From Caulobacterales bacterium (GTDB taxonomy: Bacteria > Pseudomonadota > Alphaproteobacteria > Caulobacterales > Parvularculaceae), in contig JACKIL010000001.1 in the NCBI GenBank assembly GCA_020638525.1, positions 410,396-474,395 on the forward strand: DNA of 64,000 nucleotides, given 5' to 3'. Below the pieces are notes generated by a model, which worked only from the letters and a program-made list of their open reading frames with translations, searched no databases and was not told where the DNA came from. The translations under genes and the position numbers were made by a program. Below, in pieces: positions 1-7,162 of this stretch; position 1 is the stretch's first letter; each line of letters opens with the position of its first letter.

Positions 1-998
1 CGTTCGTCGCCTATTGGGCCGACCAGCAGGACGACATGCTGCGGGGCCTGAAGTTTCTGGCTTTCGTTTTCGCGGCGAGCGCGCTCGCGCTGAACCTGCC
101 AGTGAACAATCTCGCCATCGCCGCCGCTTCGATCGGCGTCATGTGGTCCTTCGGCGTGCTCGTGCCGCTTGTCGACACCGCCGTTTTGCGCGCGGACCGG
201 GCGGGCCTTGCAAATTTCGGACAGGCGCGCGCGATTGGCTCCTTTGCGTTTCTTGCGACGACGATCCTCGGCGGGGAGGCGCTGACGCGTCTCGGGCTCA
301 ACGCCGCCGCGCCGATCATGGCGGCCGCGGCCTGTGCGGCTTTCGCGGTCGGGCTTTCGCTGCCGTCCGAGCGGCGCCAAAGCGGGCCGGGAAGTGCACT
401 CAACTGGCGCGATGTGCGCGCGCTCTTTTCCTCGAAAGTCTTCCTGCTCGCGCTCGCCGCCGCTGCGCTCGTTCAGGGCGCGCACGCCGTCTATTACGCA
501 TTCTCGATCCTCCACTGGAGTTCGATCGGCTATTCGCCGCGCATCGTCGGAATGCTTTGGGCGACGGGCGTCATTGCAGAGATCCTTCTGCTCACGCGAA
601 TGCGCGCGGCCGCGCGGCTTCTCGGCCCGGCGAAACTCATCGCGCTTGGCGCGGGCGGCGCGGCGCTCCGCTGGTCGCTCATCGCGCTGGAGCCGCCTTT
701 GCCGCTGCTCTTCCTCATACAGACGATGCACGCCCTGACATTCGCGGCGACCTATATCGGAACCATCGAGTTCATCGCACGCGCGGCGCCGGCGCGGCTC
801 ATCAACACGGCGATGACTCTCAACTCGACAGCGGGCGTCGGCGCGGTGACAGGGCTTGCAACGATTGCGGGCGGTTATGTGTTCCAGTCGGCAGGCGCGG
901 GCGCGGCTTATTTCCTGATGGCCGGCATGGGAGCCATTGCGTTCGTTCTCACCCTGCTTCTGTCGCGCATGTGGAAAGGCGGCAGGCTCGTCGAGTAG
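1..998 (+). CDS. MFS transporter, 3' part (5' end outside window)
   Basis: The reading frame is open from base 3 and runs to a TAG at 996-998; the first visible residues (FVAYWADQQDD) are internal, so the start lies outside the window. About 331 residues remain, made of alternating hydrophobic stretches consistent with roughly 9-10 membrane helices. The YWAD loop followed by a basic, hydrophobic run is like the MFS_1_like family of 12-helix permeases that includes HcaT-type 3-phenylpropionate transporters. The substrate cannot be read from the sequence. The gene converges with the minus-strand cyclase-like gene, and the two stop codons abut. An ATG at 36 is internal to the conserved fold and is not taken as the true start. 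Confidence 0.8.
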   Translation, partial: FVAYWADQQDDMLRGLKFLAFVFAASALALNLPVNNLAIAAASIGVMWSFGVLVPLVDTAVLRADRAGLANFGQARAIGSFAFLATTILGGEALTRLGLNAAAPIMAAAACAAFAVGLSLPSERRQSGPGSALNWRDVRALFSSKVFLLALAAAALVQGAHAVYYAFSILHWSSIGYSPRIVGMLWATGVIAEILLLTRMRAAARLLGPAKLIALGAGGAALRWSLIALEPPLPLLFLIQTMHALTFAATYIGTIEFIARAAPARLINTAMTLNSTAGVGAVTGLATIAGGYVFQSAGAGAAYFLMAGMGAIAFVLTLLLSRMWKGGRLVE

Positions 999-3236
999 TC
1001 AGACGACAACCGAATGCGCGCCGTCCCAGTCTTTCGGCGCGCCGTTCTCAGCCATTTCGCGCAGGCGCTGCTCATAGATGTCGAAGAGCGCGATCTTGGC
1101 GCCGGGCGACTCTTTCGCCTTTAAGAGATAGACGCGCGCGGTTTCGACATCGCCTTCGCGATAGGCGGCGAGGAGTTTTCTGTGCGCTTCATCGAGCGCG
1201 CGATAGCTCTTCGACGATTTGATGAACGGATTGCCCACCAGCGCGAAGATGCTCGTCGGCTTGTCGGACTTGTTTGTCTTCAGGCGATCAAGTTCGAGGA
1301 AGGCGAAGTGGTGATGTGTCTTCCGGTAGACGGTCTCGTCGCAGATGATCGCGGGGCCGTAATACTCCGCCTGCCGGCGCAGGAAGGTCGCCATGTCGAC
1401 TGCGGGGCCGACCGCCGAGTAACGGTTATTGCGGCCATGGCCCATCGGGCCGACAAAGCAATCGCCGGACGCAACGCCGATGGCGAGGTGAAGCTGCACG
1501 CCGCGAAGGCGGGGCGAGGCTTCAAGCTCGGCGTTCACCTTGTCCATGCTTTCGATGAGGCGCAGCGCGCCCGCGCAGGCGGCGTTGATATGATCGGCGT
1601 TTTCAAGCGGCGCGTTGAAATAGGCGAAGATCTTTCCGCCTTCGGCCTGATCGGCCGCGCCCCCGGCGTCGATGATCGCCTTGCGCAAGTCGATGCAGGC
1701 CGACGCGATGAGCTTCGTCACGTCGTCGGGCGTGTCGGCGAGCTTTTCGAGGTCTTCATCGACGAGGCGCAGTTCGCAGGCGAGCACGGAAAGCGGGCGA
1801 TAGTCGCCGTCGAGAATTTCCGCGGCGCCTTCTTCGCGCAGTTTCTTCATCGTCGGTTCGGGAAGCGAGCCGTGGAACGAACCGCGCACGCTGTCGTCGC
1901 GCAGGACGACGCCGAGCGAGCGCCCGCCCGCGACGGAGAAGGCGCCAAGAAAGAGCGCGAGCGACGCCGGCATCGGGTTGATGAGCAGATTGCCCGCCAT
2001 GAACGCGCCGGCCGACGCGATGAGAAGCGCGAGCGAACAAAGCGCGGCGACGCCGATCGCTTTCCAGAAATCGAGACGCTGCGACCACATGATCGCCGCG
2101 GCGCCGAGCAGCATGACGGCGATCGCTTCGAGATAGCCGGCCCAGTTCGGACGGCTGACGCTCGCGCCGGACCAGATCTGCCGCGCGGCGAGCGCCTGCA
2201 CCTGAACGGGCGACATGACGCCTTGTGCGGTTTCGACGGCGCGGCCCTGGTCGATATCGAGGCCGATCAGCACGACCTGACCCGAAAGCTGTCCGTTGGT
2301 CGCCGCCTTGTCGAGGACGCGCCATGCGGGCGTCTGCGGCGCTGCCGTGTGGCGCGGCGGGTAGAGCCTCATCGCGCCATCCGTCGATAGCGTAATCTTG
2401 CGCGGGCCGACCTTGAGTTCGCCAACCGGCGCGCCGGCTGCGCTCACGCTCGACGTCGACGGCCAGGCGGTGACCGGCGCGTCATCGAAAGCAAGGCGCG
2501 CAGCGGCGAGCGCAACGGAAGGCGTTGGCGTTCCGCTTACTGACCAAAGCGGCGTCACCCGGCGCACGACGCCGTCGGCGTCAGCGGGAAGGGCGGCGAC
2601 CGAAATCTGTGCGGCGCCGGCGAGCGCCTTGTTGACGGGGAAACGCGCCTGCGCGCCCGGCAGAGCGAGAAACTCGCCCTGGCCGCCCTGCATGGTGAGC
2701 CATGAAGCGTTGCGCGCATCCGTGCGCTGGAGGAGTTCTGAGGCGCCCGGCGCCGCGGGGATTTCGCCAATGGCGACCGCGCCGGGAATTTTCCCCAGGG
2801 CTTCGGCCAGCGTTTCGTCTGTGCCCGGCAGGAGCGCGAGCTGGCGGGCGAGGCCCTCGTCGCGGGCGCCGGCGAGCCAGAAATCGCCGATCGTCGCAGG
2901 CGAGAGCGGATCGGGGGAATCGACCGGCTCGACGATGACGACGCCCTTCGCCCCGGCGGCGCGGGCTTTCGTGGCGATTTCCGCCAAAATCGTGCGCGGC
3001 CACGGCCACGGGCCGATCTTGTCGATGCTCTCCCGGTCGATGGAGACCACATGAAAAGGCGAGATGCCGCCTGAATTTGCGGGCCTAAGGCGCTGAAAAT
3101 AGTCAAAAAACTTCTCGCGGCCTACAGCCGCGCCAGATGCGTCGCCCGGCAGCGCGCCAATGGCGATGATCGCCAGCGCGGCCGTCACGATCAGCAGCGG
3201 CAGCGCTTTCAACCACCGAAACTGAGAGGCGAACAT
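999..3236 (-). CDS. CHASE2-domain protein with degenerate class III adenylate/guanylate cyclase domain
   Basis: A 745-residue inner-membrane sensor-like protein. It has an N-terminal signal-anchor helix (about residues 8-28), a periplasmic CHASE2 region (about 30-345), three membrane helices (about 366-384, 392-414, 418-437) and a cytoplasmic cyclase-homology domain (about 480-640). The cyclase fold is recognisable from YSAVGPAVDMA and ASGDCFVGPMG. However, the usual metal-binding Asp of the SDIxGF motif reads CELRLV, the Asp of GDAxMA reads EGGKIFAYF, and the GDxVNxAxR motif reads GPAVDMATF. Catalytic activity is therefore doubtful. I start at the ATG at 3236, just downstream of GAGGAAT, because the longer frame begins with TTG at 3290 and adds 18 residues before the signal anchor. 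It is transcribed divergently from the mla operon. Confidence 0.85.
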   Translation of the reverse strand: MFASQFRWLKALPLLIVTAALAIIAIGALPGDASGAAVGREKFFDYFQRLRPANSGGISPFHVVSIDRESIDKIGPWPWPRTILAEIATKARAAGAKGVVIVEPVDSPDPLSPATIGDFWLAGARDEGLARQLALLPGTDETLAEALGKIPGAVAIGEIPAAPGASELLQRTDARNASWLTMQGGQGEFLALPGAQARFPVNKALAGAAQISVAALPADADGVVRRVTPLWSVSGTPTPSVALAAARLAFDDAPVTAWPSTSSVSAAGAPVGELKVGPRKITLSTDGAMRLYPPRHTAAPQTPAWRVLDKAATNGQLSGQVVLIGLDIDQGRAVETAQGVMSPVQVQALAARQIWSGASVSRPNWAGYLEAIAVMLLGAAAIMWSQRLDFWKAIGVAALCSLALLIASAGAFMAGNLLINPMPASLALFLGAFSVAGGRSLGVVLRDDSVRGSFHGSLPEPTMKKLREEGAAEILDGDYRPLSVLACELRLVDEDLEKLADTPDDVTKLIASACIDLRKAIIDAGGAADQAEGGKIFAYFNAPLENADHINAACAGALRLIESMDKVNAELEASPRLRGVQLHLAIGVASGDCFVGPMGHGRNNRYSAVGPAVDMATFLRRQAEYYGPAIICDETVYRKTHHHFAFLELDRLKTNKSDKPTSIFALVGNPFIKSSKSYRALDEAHRKLLAAYREGDVETARVYLLKAKESPGAKIALFDIYEQRLREMAENGAPKDWDGAHSVVV

Positions 3237-3409
3237 ATTCCTCGCTGCCAAGTCCTTACTCCCGCCGTCCCGAAAACCAGCCTCAAACAACGCCTCGCCC
3301 AGCCGGCGCGCCTTCGCAAGCCCTTCAGGATGAATTTAATATCCTGAGATACACCATACTAATGCAAGCCGCGCGCCGTGCGGGTTTCGAAGGTGAAGAA
3401 AGAGTTAAG

Positions 3410-4546
3410 ATGCAGGCTGCGGCCGCCAAATTCGAAGTCGGACTTGAAGGCGGCATGCTCAAGCTGATCGCCCGCGGCGACTGGCGCGCCCGCAACATCG
3501 GCCTCATCGATACTGCGCTCCGCGACTTCGAAGATGATTCGACCGGTCGCGATATTATCATCGATGTCAAAGCGGTCGATAAGCTCGACACCACCGGCGC
3601 GATGGTTTTGCAGCGCGTGCTGCATTCATCGGCTGGCCGGTCGGACAAATCCCGCATCGTCGGGGCGAGCCCCATCCATGACGCCCTTCTGAAGCAGGTC
3701 GAAGCGCATCTTGCGCCGTGCTCGGTCGCGCCGACGCGGATGAACGCCTTCATCCTGATGCTGGAACGCCTCGGGCAGGGCGTCATCAACGCTTACTTCG
3801 CCTCGCTTCAGATTTTGAGTTTCGTCGGGCTGACATTGACGACGGCGAGCCGGGCGCTGATCAACCCGTCGCGCATGCGCTTCACCTCCATCTTCGCGCA
3901 TATGGAGGAGGCGGGCCTGAACGCCGTGCCGATCATCGGCCTCATGTCGTTCCTCATCGGCGCGGTCATCGCCTTCATGGGCGCGAAAATTCTGCGCCAG
4001 TTCGGCGCGGAGGTTTTCGTTGTCGAGATGGTGGCGATCGGCGTGCTGCGCGAGCTTGGCGTGCTGCTAGCCGCCATCCTCATCGCCGGCCGGTCGGGCA
4101 GCGCTTTCACGGCGCAGATCGGTTCGATGAAGCTGCGCGAAGAGATCGACGCGATGCGCGTTCTCGGCCTCGACCCGATCGAGGTTCTCGTGCTGCCGCG
4201 CGCGATCGCGCTGGTGCTTATGATGCCCGTGCTCGCCTTCATCAGCGCGATGATCGGCCTTGTCGGCGGCGGGCTCGTCGCCTGGCAGTCGATGGATATC
4301 TCGCCGGCGCTCTTCCTGACGCGCATGCAGGAATCGATCGCCATGTCGAACTTCTGGGTCGGCCTCATCAAGGCGCCGTTCTTTGCTTTCGCGGTTGCAA
4401 TCGTCGGCTGCTATCAGGGCATGGAAGTCGAAGGCAGCGCGGAATCGCTCGGCCTAAGGACGACCTTGTCGGTCGTGCAGTCGCTCTTCCTCGTCATCGT
4501 GCTCGATGCGTTCTTCGCCATGTTCTTCCTGGAGATCGACTTCTGA
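3410..4546 (+). CDS. mlaE: MlaE-family lipid ABC transporter permease with N-terminal STAS domain
   Basis: A 378-residue inner-membrane permease for MCE-type phospholipid transport. Residues about 1-110 form a STAS-like domain (VDKLDTTGAMVLQRV contains the typical beta-strand and helix). Residues about 130-375 are the MlaE permease domain with five or six helices and the cytoplasmic EEIDAMRVLGLDP stretch that contacts the ATPase. An in-frame ATG at 3362 would add 16 residues, but the ATG at 3410 is preceded by GAAGAAAGAG at good spacing, so I prefer it. The stop overlaps the mlaF start (TGATG). STAS-MlaE fusions are common in alphaproteobacteria, so the fusion is not unusual. Confidence 0.93.
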   Translation: MQAAAAKFEVGLEGGMLKLIARGDWRARNIGLIDTALRDFEDDSTGRDIIIDVKAVDKLDTTGAMVLQRVLHSSAGRSDKSRIVGASPIHDALLKQVEAHLAPCSVAPTRMNAFILMLERLGQGVINAYFASLQILSFVGLTLTTASRALINPSRMRFTSIFAHMEEAGLNAVPIIGLMSFLIGAVIAFMGAKILRQFGAEVFVVEMVAIGVLRELGVLLAAILIAGRSGSAFTAQIGSMKLREEIDAMRVLGLDPIEVLVLPRAIALVLMMPVLAFISAMIGLVGGGLVAWQSMDISPALFLTRMQESIAMSNFWVGLIKAPFFAFAVAIVGCYQGMEVEGSAESLGLRTTLSVVQSLFLVIVLDAFFAMFFLEIDF

Positions 4547-5361
4547 TGGCGGCGAACGGGGCGACGAAAAACATCATCGAAGTACGCGGACTGAAGACGC
4601 AGTTCGGCGATTTCGTCGTGCATGAAAATCTCGACCTCGACGTGCATGAAGGCGAAATCCTCGGCGTCGTCGGCGGATCGGGCACGGGTAAATCCGTGCT
4701 CATGCGCTCGATCATCGGCTTGAAGCCGCCGAGCGCCGGAAAGATCACAGTCTTCGGCGAAGAGTTCTATGAGGCGAGCGAGAGGGAGCAACGCGAGATC
4801 GAGCAACGCTGGGGCGTTCTCTTTCAGGGCGGCGCGCTCTTCTCCTCGCTGACTGTCGCGCAGAACATCATGGCGCCGATCAACGAGCACCTGCATCTGC
4901 CGGAAGCGCTCGCGCGCGACATCGCCGCGCTCAAGATCTCGATGTCAGGTCTGCCGCCGGAAGCGGGCTCGAAATACCCTTCAGAGCTTTCGGGCGGGAT
5001 GAGCAAGCGCGCGGGCCTTGCGCGCGCCCTCGCGCTCGACCCCGAGCTTCTCTTTCTGGACGAGCCGACGGCGGGTCTCGACCCCATCGGCGCGACCAAA
5101 TTCGACGATTTGATCGTAAGTCTCAAGAAATCCTTAGGGTTAACCGTGTTTATGGTTACCCATGATCTTGATACGCTGCACTCGACCTGCGACCGCGTCG
5201 CCGTGCTTGCAGAAAAGCGAGTCATCGCTTGCGGCACGATCGAAGAGGTGCGCCGGACGGGGCATCCGTGGATTGAAGAGTATTTCGGCGGCCCGCGCGG
5301 ACGGGCTGCGCTCGGCGAAAGGCCGGCGCCGAAAACGAGCGCGCGTGGGGAGGCGCTCTGA
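4546..5361 (+). CDS. mlaF: MCE/Mla-type ABC transporter ATP-binding protein
   Basis: A 271-residue ABC ATPase powering the MlaE permease. It has Walker A GGSGTGKSV (about residues 44-52), the signature LSGGMSKR, Walker B LLFLDEPTAGLDP and the switch His in MVTHDLD. The start is the ATG at 4546, which overlaps the TGA of mlaE by one base and indicates translational coupling. The same frame is open further upstream, but that stretch lies inside mlaE. It precedes the MCE gene by 4 bases. The LSGGM variant of the signature and the placement fit the MlaF/MkL subgroup. Confidence 0.95.
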   Translation: MAANGATKNIIEVRGLKTQFGDFVVHENLDLDVHEGEILGVVGGSGTGKSVLMRSIIGLKPPSAGKITVFGEEFYEASEREQREIEQRWGVLFQGGALFSSLTVAQNIMAPINEHLHLPEALARDIAALKISMSGLPPEAGSKYPSELSGGMSKRAGLARALALDPELLFLDEPTAGLDPIGATKFDDLIVSLKKSLGLTVFMVTHDLDTLHSTCDRVAVLAEKRVIACGTIEEVRRTGHPWIEEYFGGPRGRAALGERPAPKTSARGEAL

Positions 5362-5365
5362 GTAA

Positions 5366-6286
5366 ATGGAAACGCGGGCGCATTATGTTCTTGTTGGCGC
5401 TTTCGTGCTCTGCGCGATCGCCTTCGCGTTTCTGTTCATCCTCTGGCTCGGACAGACGCAGCGCGAATTCGACGAGTATGACGTCATCTTCACCGAGCGC
5501 GTGTCGGGCCTTTCGAACGGCGCGGCGGTGCGTTTCAACGGCATTCAAAAGGGCGAAGTCGCGCAGCTCCGGATTGATCCGGACGATCCTTCGATCGTCA
5601 TCGCGCGGGTGCGCGTCGAACGCGACACGCCGGTCAAGACCGACACCAAGGCGGAACTTGAGCTTGTGGGCTTTACGGGGCTCGCCGTCATTCAGTTCGT
5701 AGGCGGAAGCAAGGATGCGCCGCTCCTGAAAGAGATGACGCGCGGCGTGCCGCGCATCAAGGCGGACGCTTCAGGCTTTGCGGCCTTCCTTGAAGGCAGC
5801 GGCGACATTGTCGAGGCTGCGAACCGGATGCTCTCGCCTGCGAACACGGAAGCCGTCGCGCACATCCTCGCGAATATCGACGAGATCACGACTGTCTTCG
5901 CCGAGCAGCATGAGAACCTTGCGCTGACGATTGAAAATTCCGCGCAGATCACGTCCGATCTCGCAGCGGCCTCCGCCCAGCTCAACGAGCTCACGGAGAA
6001 CCTTGCAAAGCTCACGGCGGAAGATGCGCCGGAAGTGCTCGCTGAAGCGCGCGACATGCTCGCCTCGGCGCGCGCGCTCATCAACGACGTCGACTCGATC
6101 GTCGACGACAGCCGCGAACCGATCGCCGTCTTCACCGAGCAGGGCCTTGCGCAAGTCGGGCCGGCCGTCGTCGAAGCGCGCCGCCTCATGCGCACGCTCG
6201 ACCAGATCCTTCGTGAAATCGACCGCGATCCGCGCGGCTATCTCTTCGGCGAGTCGACGCCGGAATATGAGGCGGGGAAACAATGA
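5366..6286 (+). CDS. MlaD/MCE-domain substrate-binding protein
   Basis: A 306-residue periplasm-facing MCE protein anchored by one N-terminal helix (about residues 7-27). The MCE domain spans about 38-115 and contains the GLSNGAAVRFNGIQKGEV strand typical of lipid-binding MlaD rings. After it comes a long helical region (about 140-290) rich in Glu, Ala and Leu, which in this family forms the tube or needle of the hexamer. It lies four bases after mlaF and overlaps the next gene by four bases, so mlaE, mlaF, this gene and the lipoprotein form one operon. It is distinct from the shorter MlaD encoded at 19.9 kb. Confidence 0.9.
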   Translation: METRAHYVLVGAFVLCAIAFAFLFILWLGQTQREFDEYDVIFTERVSGLSNGAAVRFNGIQKGEVAQLRIDPDDPSIVIARVRVERDTPVKTDTKAELELVGFTGLAVIQFVGGSKDAPLLKEMTRGVPRIKADASGFAAFLEGSGDIVEAANRMLSPANTEAVAHILANIDEITTVFAEQHENLALTIENSAQITSDLAAASAQLNELTENLAKLTAEDAPEVLAEARDMLASARALINDVDSIVDDSREPIAVFTEQGLAQVGPAVVEARRLMRTLDQILREIDRDPRGYLFGESTPEYEAGKQ

Positions 6287-6906
6287 CGATGAATTCTTCG
6301 CGCATCGCGCTTGCAATCGCCGCCGCCGGTCTTCTTTCCGCGTGCGTTTCGGTGCTGCCGAAAGCGCCGCCCGCTGCCGCGCGGTATCTTCTTTCGCCGG
6401 TCGACTTTTCGGCCGAAGAGGGCCCGAAAGTCTCCTGGTCGCTCGCCGTCGATGATCCGCAATCGACGCGCGTTTACGACACGACCAAGATCGCGCTCGT
6501 GCGCGCGCCGGGCAGGGTCGAATATTACGCGACGGGCGAATGGGCCGACCGCGGGCCGCGCCTCGTCGAAGCGGCGATCATCCGCAGCTTCGAGAACAGC
6601 GGCCGCATTCTCGGCGTCGGCGACCGCGCGACCATGGCGCTCAGCGATTTCGTTCTTGAGACGGACATTCGCACGCTCCACGCGACTTATGAAAACGGCG
6701 CGCCGAACGCGACCATCGAAATCTTCGCGCGCCTGACCAATGGGCGCGGCAAGATCTATGCGGCGAAACTCTTCAAGCATGCCGAGCCGGCGAGCGGCGA
6801 TACGGAGCCAGATGTCGTCAAGGCGTTTGACGGGGCGATGACCGAGACGTTGCGCGAATTGGTCGAGTGGACCTTCGCGGAGGCGTCTGCGCGGAAATCG
6901 CAATAG
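6283..6906 (+). CDS. ABC-type transport auxiliary lipoprotein (PqiC/YmbA-like)
   Basis: A 207-residue lipoprotein. It has a short basic and hydrophobic leader ending in the lipobox LLSAC (Cys about residue 20), followed by the PqiC-like domain beginning with the typical RYLLSPVD. The start overlaps the MCE gene stop (ATGA at 6283-6286), so it is the last gene of the mla-like operon. Proteins of this family are outer-membrane lipoproteins that dock MCE tunnels. Its role as the outer-membrane partner of this transporter is inferred from position and family. Confidence 0.85.
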   Translation: MTMNSSRIALAIAAAGLLSACVSVLPKAPPAAARYLLSPVDFSAEEGPKVSWSLAVDDPQSTRVYDTTKIALVRAPGRVEYYATGEWADRGPRLVEAAIIRSFENSGRILGVGDRATMALSDFVLETDIRTLHATYENGAPNATIEIFARLTNGRGKIYAAKLFKHAEPASGDTEPDVVKAFDGAMTETLRELVEWTFAEASARKSQ

Positions 6907-6984
6907 ATACGCCGGACCGTCCGGCGGTCTATCTGGCGCGCCCCATCCGGCTTCCGCTCAATCCCAAAGTTTCTTCGCAGACGA

Positions 6985-7131
6985 TTCCTTCGGCGTCACC
7001 CTGAACAAGCCGCGCATTAGCGCGGCGCAGATTCAGGATCCAGGAGCCCCATGCTCTGCGCCCGTGGCCCCTGGGTCCCGTGTCTGCATTGCATCACTTC
7101 GTGCTGCAACGCGCACGGGATGACGCAGCCG
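6985..7131. repeat. Intergenic palindromic repeat cluster
   Basis: The 256-bp gap after the mla operon has no gene. It holds an arm CGTCACCCTGAAC (6995-7007), a reverse-type arm TTCAGGATCCAGG (7032-7044) and a second pair, CTGGGTCCCGTG (7071-7082) with CACGGGATGACG (7114-7125). The words GGATGACG and CTGGGTCC also occur in the inverted repeat at 14371-14455. This is typical of the dispersed extragenic palindromes of alphaproteobacteria. The element can fold into stem-loops and may act as a transcription end for the operon. Confidence 0.6.
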
Positions 7132-7162
7132 AAGCTGCGATCCGAATGAAACGTCCGCCGCT

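Noticed and set aside
3718..4545. In-frame extension of mlaF through mlaE
   Set aside because: It lies entirely inside mlaE, and the ATG at 4546 begins the ABC ATPase with the expected residues.
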